Source: Woeseiaceae bacterium (GTDB taxonomy: Bacteria > Pseudomonadota > Gammaproteobacteria > Steroidobacterales > Woeseiaceae). From it: a stretch of 15,332 nucleotides of DNA. The first letter of the stretch is position 1, and every line of letters begins with the position of its first letter. Positions 7,620 to 13,903 of the stretch are shown here, in pieces. The notes beneath the pieces were generated by a model that worked only from the letters and a program-made list of their open reading frames with translations, had not been told where the DNA came from and ran no database searches. Location of the stretch: positions 1 to 15,332 of the forward strand of contig JAKEGN010000099.1 in the NCBI GenBank assembly GCA_022615525.1, given 5' to 3'. The position numbers and the translations under genes were made by a program.

Positions 7620-9422
7620 CTATGCAGCCCGGGGCTTGTGCAGGCCGAACTTTCGCATGCGATCGGCCAAGGTGGTCGGTCTTACGCCGAGCAATTCGGC
7701 GGCGCCGCCTTTTCCGGACACACGCCAGCCTGTCCGTTTCAACGCTGCGACGAGATTCTTCTTTTGCAATGCCTGCAATTGCTTGTCTGTCAGGACGTCG
7801 CCACCGCTCTCCACCTGGAGGGATGGAGCCGCACCGTTTTCCACTGCGCGTGGCAATGACAGGTCGAGCCGCAGGACATCTCCCTTGGACAGGATCACCG
7901 CGCGCTCGATGACATTCTTCATCTCGCGTATGTTTCCAGGCCAGTCATATGCCAGGATTTCTTCCCCCTGGCTTCGTGTGAGCTTCAATGGCTTCCTGCC
8001 AAAATCGTTACAGGCCTCCTGCAAGAGATGCTGCGCAAGCGGGATTATGTCTTCGCGGCGCTTTCGTAGCGGTGGAACCTCGATCGGAAACACGCTTAGA
8101 CGATAGAACAGATCCTCGCGAAACTCCCCGTCGACCATGAGTTTCTCCAGATTCCGGTTTGTTGCGGCGATAACGCGCACATCTACAGACCTGGTCTTGT
8201 CGTCCCCTACGCGTTCGAACTCACTCTCCTGCAGCACGCGAAGCAATTTCCCCTGGAGTTCCAGCGGAATCTCGCCGACTTCGTCGAGAAAAAGCGTCCC
8301 TCCATCGGCCAGCTGAAACCTGCCGACACGATCCCGGTGAGCTCCGGTGAATGCACCTTTGACGTGTCCGAAGAACTCGCTCTCGAACAATTCCTTGGGA
8401 ATCGAGGCGCAGTTGACCTTTACCAGGGGCGCGGCAGCGCGGGGACTTTGTGCATGAATCGCGTGCGCCACGAGCTCTTTGCCTACGCCGGACTCGCCAA
8501 GCACGAGCACACTCGCCGGTGTCTGCGCAACAGCCTCCAGCCGTGCAAGCATCTGCTTTAGCGCGGGACTGTTGCCGACAATGCGGCCGAAGTTCATCCG
8601 TACGTTGGCCTCCTCGCGCAGGTAGTCACGCTCGCGCTCCAGTTCCTCCTGCAGTCGGGCATTCTCAGCCAGCGTCCGGCGCAACTCTCGCTCCACCCGG
8701 TTACGCTCCGTCACATCCTTGGATGCAACCAGCATGCGATAGACCTTGCCACTCGCATCCCGCTCGGAGATCGCCGATTGAACGACATCGATGACTTTGC
8801 CGCCGCGCGTAATCATCTGCCGTTCTTCATTGTTGAATTCGCCGTGCTCGATGATCTGTCGCAATTTGTCGTTGCCAAAACGCTTGCGGTCAGCCTCGCT
8901 GAAGAAATCAAGGATGGATCTGCCGACTACCTCGTCCCTCGTGTACCCCATTTTTTGCAGCCAATAGTCCGTAACCGTCACGACGCAGGCATTTGCATCC
9001 ACGGTATGCAACATTGCAGGAGTTGACCGGTACAACTGACGGTACTTCCAGTCAGACCTAAGTTGATCCGACACCTCCATATACAGCGCGAGCGTGCGAA
9101 CGAATTTTCCCTTGGGGTCGTACTCGACGATCGAGTTCGTCAGGCAGTTGACGACATCCCCATCCCGCGTAAGGAAATCGATGGGCTTTTTCTCGAGCTT
9201 CCCGGTGCGCCGGAGTGTCGGCAGAAACTCCGTTTCGATTCGCGCGGCGCTATCCGCGGTAACGAAATCAGCGGGCCGGCCTCCCAGCATTTCTTCCCTC
9301 GTGTAACCGAGGCGGTTCAGAAACGCGTCGTTGACGTCGAGGTAACGCCCGTCGTCTCCGATCAAGGTAGCCATGGCCGGGGAGCGGCGAAAAAGCCATA
9401 GGTAGTCTTCGGCGGTCAGCAT
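7620..9422 (-). CDS. PAS-PAS-AAA+-HTH sigma-54-dependent transcriptional activator
   Basis: The protein is a bacterial enhancer-binding protein of 600 aa. Two PAS domains (about 5-120 and 125-240) begin with similar RRSPAM and YRSTPAM segments, and share GYTREEMLG/GYTRDEVVG motifs. A coiled-coil linker (about 240-275) leads to the AAA+ core. The core has Walker A GESGVGKE (309-316), the sigma-54-contacting loop GAFTGA (356-361), Walker B GTLFLDE (375-381) and REDLFYRL (435-442). The C-terminus is a Fis-like helix-turn-helix (about 566-594) of the FhlA/NorR kind. There is no receiver domain, so the PAS domains probably sense a signal directly; the ligand is unknown. The frame is open to a GTG at 9476, but ATG 9422 starts just before the PAS domain and is preferred. 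Neither start has a Shine-Dalgarno. It is divergent from a gene with a sigma-54 promoter, the likely target. Confidence 0.94.
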   Translation of the reverse strand: MLTAEDYLWLFRRSPAMATLIGDDGRYLDVNDAFLNRLGYTREEMLGGRPADFVTADSAARIETEFLPTLRRTGKLEKKPIDFLTRDGDVVNCLTNSIVEYDPKGKFVRTLALYMEVSDQLRSDWKYRQLYRSTPAMLHTVDANACVVTVTDYWLQKMGYTRDEVVGRSILDFFSEADRKRFGNDKLRQIIEHGEFNNEERQMITRGGKVIDVVQSAISERDASGKVYRMLVASKDVTERNRVERELRRTLAENARLQEELERERDYLREEANVRMNFGRIVGNSPALKQMLARLEAVAQTPASVLVLGESGVGKELVAHAIHAQSPRAAAPLVKVNCASIPKELFESEFFGHVKGAFTGAHRDRVGRFQLADGGTLFLDEVGEIPLELQGKLLRVLQESEFERVGDDKTRSVDVRVIAATNRNLEKLMVDGEFREDLFYRLSVFPIEVPPLRKRREDIIPLAQHLLQEACNDFGRKPLKLTRSQGEEILAYDWPGNIREMKNVIERAVILSKGDVLRLDLSLPRAVENGAAPSLQVESGGDVLTDKQLQALQKKNLVAALKRTGWRVSGKGGAAELLGVRPTTLADRMRKFGLHKPRAA

Positions 9423-9428
9423 GCCGGC

Positions 9429-9434
9429 ATTGTA
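9429..9434 (-). promoter_or_regulatory. Candidate -10 box of the activator gene, implying a leaderless mRNA
   Basis: Minus-strand TACAAT (five of six to TATAAT) ends exactly six bases before the ATG at 9422, so transcription would begin at or next to the start codon. That would explain the absence of a Shine-Dalgarno. No good -35 hexamer is seen. A perfect palindrome abuts the box on its upstream side, which suggests autoregulation. Inference from spacing only. Confidence 0.4.
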
Positions 9435-9435
9435 T

Positions 9436-9486
9436 ACGGAATTCCGTAAGAAAGTACACGGGTATCCGTAAATCACGGTTTTTCGT
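9436..9486. promoter_or_regulatory. Three inverted repeats ACGG-N4-YCGT, probable activator-binding sites
   Basis: Site 1 at 9436-9447 is ACGGAATTCCGT, a perfect palindrome that extends to 14 bp (9435-9448). Site 2 at 9458-9469 is ACGGGTATCCGT, with one mismatched pair. Site 3 at 9475-9486 is ACGGTTTTTCGT, weaker. Sites 1 and 2 are exactly 22 bp apart, so they face the same side of the helix; site 3 is 17 bp further on. They lie about 50-100 bp upstream of the -24 element at 9534, the usual placement for enhancer-binding protein sites, and site 1 also touches the activator's own candidate promoter. The binding protein is inferred to be the adjacent activator. Confidence 0.62.
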
Positions 9487-9533
9487 TACAGCGGATTTAC
9501 TCATATGTTGTTGTTTAACAAAACTTTATGAAG

Positions 9534-9550
9534 TTGGCACGGCTCCTGCA
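9534..9550 (+). promoter_or_regulatory. Sigma-54 (-24/-12) promoter
   Basis: TTGGCACG at 9534-9541, four bases, then CTGCA at 9546-9550. The invariant GG (9536-9537) and GC (9548-9549) are separated by exactly 10 bases, as sigma-54 holoenzyme requires, and only the first T of TTGCA deviates. The predicted transcription start is near 9561, giving a leader of about 65 bases before the GTG at 9626. The gene next door encodes a sigma-54 activator, which strengthens the call. Confidence 0.88.
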
Positions 9551-9581
9551 ATAGAGCGATAGAGTAAAAAAGCAAACCTAC

Positions 9582-9598
9582 GCGGCAAGTGGTGCCGC
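9582..9598 (+). other. Hairpin in the 5' leader of the sigma-54-driven gene
   Basis: GCGGCA (9582-9587), loop AGTGG, TGCCGC (9593-9598): a perfect 6-bp stem between the predicted transcription start and the Shine-Dalgarno at 9614. It could stabilise the 5' end or tune translation; no function is shown. Confidence 0.45.
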
Positions 9599-9625
9599 AG
9601 CAATGACTGAAGCAAGGACAGGACA

Positions 9626-9907
9626 GTGAACACAGCAACACGCTTGGCGATCAATGCAACCTTACTGGCACTCGGGCTGGCGCTCTCCGGAGCCTGGAGC
9701 CTGGCCGACGAGGTTGCCGAACCCACGACCGAAACTGAATCCGAAGCACGATCCGCCACGGCGGACGAGCAGAGCCGCGAAAGCGCCAGGGCGGCTCATG
9801 AGGCGGCGGTCAACGAGGCCGTCACGTCGGTCCTCGAGGACACGAGGCTGGATCTTGACATCCGGCTTATCGGCCGCACTTCGATAACGGTAGCTGCCGG
9901 AAGGTAA
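9626..9907 (+). CDS. Small exported protein of unknown function under sigma-54 control
   Basis: I do not recognise this 93-aa protein. It has a clear signal peptide (MNTATRLAINATLLALGLAL, ending SGAWSLA) with cleavage likely before DEVAEP, leaving a mature chain of about 66 residues. The mature part is acidic and rich in E, A, T and S (helical or disordered, about 28-70). It ends in an alternating hydrophobic stretch, LDLDIRLIGRTSITVAAGR, that could form beta strands. There are no cysteines. The start is GTG, with AAGGA at 9614-9618 seven bases upstream. A nine-codon open frame (ATG 9603 to TGA 9629) overlaps the start as GTGA and might couple translation. It is transcribed from a sigma-54 promoter and is divergent from a PAS-type activator. 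The signal peptide, ribosome site and promoter make it a real gene; its role (signal, stress or envelope factor) is open. Confidence 0.8.
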   Translation: MNTATRLAINATLLALGLALSGAWSLADEVAEPTTETESEARSATADEQSRESARAAHEAAVNEAVTSVLEDTRLDLDIRLIGRTSITVAAGR

Positions 9908-9918
9908 GTTTTCCGGCA
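9895..9918 (+). other. Hairpin spanning the stop codon of the small exported-protein gene
   Basis: TGCCGGAA (9895-9902) pairs perfectly with TTCCGGCA (9911-9918) around an 8-base loop that contains the TAA stop. No T-tract follows, so it is probably not a complete terminator; it may protect the message from 3' decay or pause ribosomes. Confidence 0.45.
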
Positions 9919-9940
9919 AACATTCCGGATAAAGCGGCGC

Positions 9941-10019
9941 CCGGATCCCTCTCCCCCGAGGATCCCGGCCGCCGATCCGGATCTGGACCCCGGCCCTTGG
10001 CCGGGAAGGCCGAAAGGCC
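9941..10019 (+). other. GC-rich hairpin cluster in the 3' untranslated region
   Basis: Three further inverted repeats lie between the small exported-protein gene and the next gene. GGATCC at 9943-9948 pairs with GGATCC at 9960-9965. CCCGGCC (9989-9995) pairs with GGCCGGG (9999-10005) around CTT. GGCC-GAAA-GGCC (10008-10019) has a GNRA tetraloop. There is no convincing open reading frame on either strand. It may be a structured 3' UTR or part of an RNA gene; strand is assigned from the plus-strand terminator that follows. Confidence 0.4.
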
Positions 10020-10055
10020 GGCGGCATTACTTCCCCCGTAGTGCCGTCACTGCTC

Positions 10056-10132
10056 GGGAGCCGGGGACCGCTCCGTGTCGGATCGGCCCGCTAAGGAATT
10101 CTGAATTAGTTTCTCCGGCTCCCTTCTTTTTT
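10056..10132 (+). terminator. Long-stem terminator or terminator-closed RNA element
   Basis: GGGAGCCGGGGA (10056-10067) pairs with TCTCCGGCTCCC (10112-10123), giving 12 bp with a single G-U, followed by TTC and six Ts (10127-10132). The T-run is only on the plus side, so it ends plus-strand transcripts and does not serve the convergent minus-strand gene at 10145. Unlike a simple terminator, the enclosed 44 bases begin at once with a second stem, CCGCTCCG (10068-10075) with CGGATCGG (10079-10086), broken by one mismatch. It probably ends the sigma-54 transcript, or closes a small RNA. Confidence 0.65.
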
Positions 10133-10144
10133 GCCGGTCGCCGG

Positions 10145-10402
10145 TCAGCCTCCACGATACTTTTCGGCTTCGCGCGCGCGGTTATTTGATATGCCGGCAC
10201 TGATTCGGCGCCGGATCCTCTTGAGCCACAATCGGGCCCAGGCAAATTCCAGCCCTAGTATCGCCAGCCCGACCGGAATGACGATCAGCGCAGGGCCCGG
10301 CGTGACCAGCATGATGACGCCGAGCAAAAGGATAGTGCCGCCCGTGACGCCAATCGCGATTCGCCTCGCAACCTTGTAAGTCACACGCAGAGTTGCATTC
10401 AT
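10145..10402 (-). CDS. PGPGW-family small transmembrane protein
   Basis: The 85-aa product has an N-terminal basic amphipathic start (MNATLRVTYKVARRIAIG). Two closely spaced hydrophobic segments (about 18-33 and 36-52) are joined by the family hallmark TPGPA and followed by GLAILGLEFAWARLWL and a basic tail. This matches the PGPGW transmembrane family (Pfam PF09656), which has no known biochemical role. The frame is open upstream to a TTG at 10459, but the 19 extra residues (PCNDPLLTSSAPVHRAAP) are unlike the family, so ATG 10402 is preferred although no clear Shine-Dalgarno precedes it. It sits alone, convergent with the sigma-54 transcript and divergent from the gene at 10501. Confidence 0.85.
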   Translation of the reverse strand: MNATLRVTYKVARRIAIGVTGGTILLLGVIMLVTPGPALIVIPVGLAILGLEFAWARLWLKRIRRRISAGISNNRAREAEKYRGG

Positions 10403-10500
10403 CGGTGCCGCACGGTGAACAGGGGCTGACGATGTTAACAGAGGGTCGTTGCATGGCAAAAACGCTTGTTTTTTGGTAACTATTCCGTAGCCTTATCGCC

Positions 10501-11055
10501 ATGGAAAAACAGTGCTTTGCCTTGTCCTGCGCGTTGGCCGTGCTCTCGACCATGCCAGCTTCAGCCGAAATGTTGCTGAAGTTTTCGGCCGACACACCAA
10601 CAGCAAACGTACTGCCCCGCAGTCGTGAACGTGCGCCGTTGCAGCTTCCGGATCTCGAGTATCAGTTCCGCATCGATGCTGCTTGCCGCGAAAGCCTCTC
10701 CCCCGTTTCATTGTCGGTGGCCGTCGCCGACACCCGCCGGACTTTCAATGCCAAACAGATTGACGACGGGGCGCTGCAGGACGTTCGACTTGTGATTCCG
10801 GCCTCGCAGATAGCGCCGGTTGTCATTGCGGATTTCTGTGTAGTCGAAAGCGATACCGGCAACACCAACCCGGCGGCACCTTCATCCCTTACAGTGCACG
10901 CGGCGTTGTCTGCCCAGGCATCGCTGCTGTGCGCCGGCGAAGAGAATCGTTCGATGAAATACGCGAGCGCCGGACTGGACGTGGTCCTGGTCTGTGACCT
11001 CAGCGGCGATGAGTCCGGGCAGTCGGCGGCTCAACAGAATCCCGTCGAGCTATGA
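10501..11055 (+). CDS. Exported protein of unknown function with four cysteines
   Basis: I do not recognise this 184-aa protein. Residues 1-22 form a signal peptide (MEKQCFALSCALAVLSTMPASA, cleavage before EM), which supports the ATG at 10501 despite the lack of a Shine-Dalgarno. The mature part alternates hydrophobic and polar residues, as in a beta-rich fold (LEYQFRIDAAC, LSPVSLSVAVADTRRTF, VRLVIPASQ, VVIADFCVVES, LDVVLVCDLSG). It contains four cysteines (in AACRES, DFCVVE, LLCAGE and VLVCDL), enough for two disulfides in the periplasm. The C-terminus is Q, S and A rich and looks unstructured. It is convergent with the lipoprotein gene at 11069, with only 13 bp between stops, and divergent from the PGPGW gene. 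Confidence 0.75.
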   Translation: MEKQCFALSCALAVLSTMPASAEMLLKFSADTPTANVLPRSRERAPLQLPDLEYQFRIDAACRESLSPVSLSVAVADTRRTFNAKQIDDGALQDVRLVIPASQIAPVVIADFCVVESDTGNTNPAAPSSLTVHAALSAQASLLCAGEENRSMKYASAGLDVVLVCDLSGDESGQSAAQQNPVEL

Positions 11056-11068
11056 GCCAACCGGGGTC

Positions 11069-11974
11069 TCAGCCATCACTCTCGATGGCGAGGTGCAGCC
11101 TCAGGAAACCGAGCGTTCTCTGCCAGGCTGCTTCGGCGACCGCAGGATTGTAGTTATTGCCGGTGGGGTTGGCGAAGGCATGGCGGGCATTCGGGTAGAT
11201 CTCGATTTCGTAGTTTTTCCCCAGTTTTTCCAGCGCCGCCGCAAACGCATTGACAGACTCAACCGTTATGCCGCGGTCGTCCTCGCCGAACAGTCCCAGC
11301 AAAGGCACATTCAGAGGCTGCAGCGCTGTTTCGTCGCTCGTCACCTGGCCGTAGTAGATTACGGATGCGTCGAGTTCGTCCGGGAACAGCAGGGCAGTAT
11401 TCAATGACCAGCCACCACCGAAACACCAGCCCAGCGATGCGATTCTCGGCGCGCCTGCTGTATTCTCGAGCCATTCGTATGCCTGGCGAAGGTTGCTGTT
11501 CGCATCGTCGGGATTCTCGACCACACCCAGCATCAGGTTGCGGGCTTCCGCCGGATCGGCCGCAATACTTCCACCGAAAAGATCGACGGCAAGAACGATG
11601 TATCCCTCCGCGGCCAGACGATCCGCCATGGCGCGAACGCCGTCGTTGAGTCCCCACCACTCGTGTATCACGATGATGGCCGGCAGCGGATCTACCATAT
11701 CGGCCGGGAAAACAAAGTATCCCCTGACCAGTTGTTCATCGACTTCCGCGTAAGGCAAGGTCTCGGAGACGATCGTGCGCTGCGGCGCGACCGACGCCGC
11801 CGGACTGGGCGTGGCCTCGTCGCCTGCGTGCTCGTGCGACATCGCATCGACCGTACGCCGGTCTGCTTCCTGCTTCTCCGCATCGGGGGCTACTCTGTCG
11901 CATGCAACAAGCACGGACGCGATGCTGGCAATGACCAGACCCCGGATGAGCGCCCTGCTATGGTTCACGATCAT
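11069..11974 (-). CDS. Dienelactone hydrolase family lipoprotein
   Basis: The 301-aa precursor has a lipoprotein signal with lipobox LVAC and acylated C25 (residues 1-25, ending SVLVAC). The residue at +2 is Asp, which in E. coli keeps lipoproteins in the inner membrane. A charged and proline-rich linker (about 26-75) leads to an alpha/beta hydrolase of the dienelactone hydrolase type. Nucleophile C184 lies in GWCFGGGW, the acidic residue in GEDDRG (D232 or D233) and H265 in NARHAF; E105 in IHEWWG matches the conserved glutamate that activates the cysteine. Family members hydrolyse lactones and esters; the substrate here is unknown. A GGGGCAGG stretch precedes the ATG. A weak promoter (GTGAAC, 18 bases, TAAACT at 12003-12008 on the minus strand) lies just upstream. 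Dienelactone hydrolases are usually cytoplasmic, so the lipid anchor is unusual. Confidence 0.9.
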   Translation of the reverse strand: MIVNHSRALIRGLVIASIASVLVACDRVAPDAEKQEADRRTVDAMSHEHAGDEATPSPAASVAPQRTIVSETLPYAEVDEQLVRGYFVFPADMVDPLPAIIVIHEWWGLNDGVRAMADRLAAEGYIVLAVDLFGGSIAADPAEARNLMLGVVENPDDANSNLRQAYEWLENTAGAPRIASLGWCFGGGWSLNTALLFPDELDASVIYYGQVTSDETALQPLNVPLLGLFGEDDRGITVESVNAFAAALEKLGKNYEIEIYPNARHAFANPTGNNYNPAVAEAAWQRTLGFLRLHLAIESDG

Positions 11975-12120
11975 CGACCTGCCCCTGTTTTCGCTGCGCG
12001 CTAGTTTAATCGAAATCCCCTGACGTGTTCACATCGCCGCCCCATTGCAACCCCGATTCCGGGTCTCGTTCAACACGCGAGGCAATCCTGGTGCAACAAA
12101 GGGGCTGATCCGGGCGGGTA

Positions 12121-12276
12121 TCAATCCCGGTCATCGTCATCCCAGGCCTTCAGCTTGCTCCTGTCCACCGCTTTCCATTGCTCGTCACTCTTGCGCGCAA
12201 GACGCCACACTTTCGCCAGGGTGTAAACGATCACGGCCAGCACGATCAAAAGCGCAATCGCGAGTTCAACTGTCAC
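12121..12276 (-). CDS. 51-aa single-span membrane protein
   Basis: A short gene starting with GTG at 12276. The product begins MTVELAIALLIVLAVIVYTL, so one transmembrane helix occupies about residues 4-21. It continues with a basic stretch (AKVWRLARK) and a charged C-terminus with two tryptophans ending AWDDDDRD. The positive-inside rule puts the C-terminus in the cytoplasm. A strong AAGGAG lies six bases before the GTG, and the clean hydrophobic-then-charged layout argues for a real gene. I do not know its function. It lies 146 bp upstream of the lipoprotein gene on the same strand and is divergent from the MATE exporter gene. Confidence 0.72.
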   Translation of the reverse strand: MTVELAIALLIVLAVIVYTLAKVWRLARKSDEQWKAVDRSKLKAWDDDDRD

Positions 12277-12282
12277 CGTGCA

Positions 12283-12288
12283 CTCCTT
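12283..12288 (-). promoter_or_regulatory. Shine-Dalgarno of the 51-aa membrane protein
   Basis: Minus-strand AAGGAG (within GGAAGGAG), six bases before the GTG at 12276. It is the main evidence that this very short frame is translated, and it fixes the start. Confidence 0.75.
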
Positions 12289-12317
12289 CCGCTTCGGTCA
12301 ATCGCACCGCAAACAAC

Positions 12318-12345
12318 TTGATGGAAACATTCGCAAACTGATAAC
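12318..12345 (+). promoter_or_regulatory. Candidate sigma-70 promoter of the MATE exporter gene
   Basis: TTGATG (12318-12323), 16 bases, GATAAC (12340-12345): four of six matches to each consensus hexamer. Transcription would start near 12352, giving a leader of about 84 bases. Weak, called on position and spacing. Confidence 0.33.
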
Positions 12346-12435
12346 TTGCAGCATCGCCGTGCGCGCCGGTACGTGATCCGTGTGCCGAATGACACAGGAC
12401 CCGGCATTCGCCACAAGCCTGATCAAGAATCAACC

Positions 12436-13851
12436 ATGAGAAGCCCAGAAGAGCATCGATCCGGCTGGCAACGTGCAAGCGCGTTCGTTCGCGAATCCCT
12501 GCGCGACACCACGACCGATCTTACAACGGGATCGACGGGGCGCGCACTCGGGCTGCTCGCGATACCGATGATGCTCGAGATGTCGATGGAGGCCATTTTT
12601 GCCGTCGTGGACATCGCTTTCGTCTCCCGCCTCGGCGTGAATGCGGTCGCAGCGGTCGGCCTGACCGAAGCACTCATCACAGTCCTCTATGCCATTGCAA
12701 TCGGCCTCGGCATGGGCGTTACAGCCATGATCTCGCGACGGATCGGCGCAAAGAAACCCGATGCCGCCGCAAGCGTCGCCGGTCAGGCGGTCTGGGTCGG
12801 CGGCGCCGTGGCCATGGTCATCGGCGTCTCGGGGATCGTTTATGCGGAAAACCTGCTGGCCATGATGGGCGCGGACGCCGCAGTGATCGAAACCGGCAAA
12901 GGCTTCACGGCCGTCCTGCTCGGTGGCTCGGCCAGCATCCTGTACCTGTTCCTGCTGAACGCGGCATTCCGGGGCGCGGGTGATGCGTCAATCGCACTGA
13001 GGGCACTGGTACTCGCCAACGCAATCAACATCGTACTCGATCCCTGCCTGATCTTCGGCATCGGTCCGTTTCCGGAACTCGGCGTAACCGGCGCGGCGGT
13101 AGCGACAACGATAGGTCGTGGCACGGGGGTCGTATACCTGTTTTACAAACTCTTTTCATCCCGTGGCCGGCTGCGGCTGCATTTGCGGCACCTGGCCGTT
13201 GATGCCGCCCTCGTTCGCCGCATGATCCAGATATCCATCGGGGGCATCGGCCAGTTCCTCATTGCAACCTCCAGCTGGATAGTGGTCATTCGAATCATCG
13301 CGATCTATGGCAGCGCACCGATCGCCGCCTACACGATCGCGATCCGGATGCTCGAGTTCGCATTCCTGCCCGCATGGGGCCTCGGGAATGCGGCGGCGAC
13401 GCTGGTAGGTCAGAACCTCGGGGCAGGAAAGCCCGAGCGCGCCGAGCGAACCGCGACGCAGGCTGCCCGCTATAACACCGCTTTCATGGCGATACTGGGT
13501 TTCGCCCTCGTCGTATTCGCCCCGCAGGTCGTCGGACTGTTCACCAGCGACGAGACCGTGCGGCCCTACGGCATCAGCTGCCTGAGAATCCTGGGGCTCG
13601 GCTTTCCGTTGTATGCCGTCGGCATGATCATGACCCAGGCATTGAACGGTGCCGGCGATACGAAAACGCCTACGTTGCTCAATTTCATCTGCTTCTGGGT
13701 GATCGAGATCCCGCTGGCATACTGGCTGGCCACCACGGCGGGATTCGGACCGAACGGAGTGTTCATTGCCATCGTAACGGCTGAATCGACCCTTTCGGTT
13801 CTTGGCTATATGGTGTTTCGCAACGGTGCCTGGAAGTTGCAGCAGGCATGA
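12436..13851 (+). CDS. MATE-family multidrug/toxin efflux transporter
   Basis: An inner-membrane antiporter that exports drugs or metabolites using a Na+ or H+ gradient. The product is 471 aa, with about 12 hydrophobic segments and the internal two-fold repeat typical of MATE proteins. Repeat one starts near GRALGLLAIPMMLEMSMEA, and repeat two near LVRRMIQISIGGIGQF. Family-like stretches include SRLGVNAVAAVGLTEAL, NAAFRGAGDASIAL, LGVTGAAVATTIGRG, NAAATLVGQNLGAGKPERA and MTQALNGAGDTKTP. The substrate cannot be told from sequence. The frame is open 30 codons upstream to a TTG at 12346, but ATG 12436 (MRSPEEHRSGW) gives a normal MATE N-terminus; no good ribosome site precedes either. An ABC ATPase gene follows on the same strand after 52 bp. 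Confidence 0.93.
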   Translation: MRSPEEHRSGWQRASAFVRESLRDTTTDLTTGSTGRALGLLAIPMMLEMSMEAIFAVVDIAFVSRLGVNAVAAVGLTEALITVLYAIAIGLGMGVTAMISRRIGAKKPDAAASVAGQAVWVGGAVAMVIGVSGIVYAENLLAMMGADAAVIETGKGFTAVLLGGSASILYLFLLNAAFRGAGDASIALRALVLANAINIVLDPCLIFGIGPFPELGVTGAAVATTIGRGTGVVYLFYKLFSSRGRLRLHLRHLAVDAALVRRMIQISIGGIGQFLIATSSWIVVIRIIAIYGSAPIAAYTIAIRMLEFAFLPAWGLGNAAATLVGQNLGAGKPERAERTATQAARYNTAFMAILGFALVVFAPQVVGLFTSDETVRPYGISCLRILGLGFPLYAVGMIMTQALNGAGDTKTPTLLNFICFWVIEIPLAYWLATTAGFGPNGVFIAIVTAESTLSVLGYMVFRNGAWKLQQA

Positions 13852-13903
13852 CCGAAGCACCGTTATACTGCGACCCTTTGCAGGATTCCTGCCGGTTCAG
13901 CCT

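Noticed and set aside
6762..7859. 365-aa plus-strand open frame opposite dacB and the end of the activator gene
   Set aside because: It crosses two well-supported minus-strand genes and has no recognisable motif; a frame shadow.
9941..10019. The GC-rich repeats as a CRISPR array, REP element, or c-di-GMP riboswitch
   Set aside because: No regularly spaced identical repeats, no second copy in the window, and none of the conserved GEMM riboswitch bases could be recognised.
13156..13860. 234-aa minus-strand open frame inside the MATE gene
   Set aside because: Antisense to conserved transporter sequence, low-complexity charged composition, no ribosome site.
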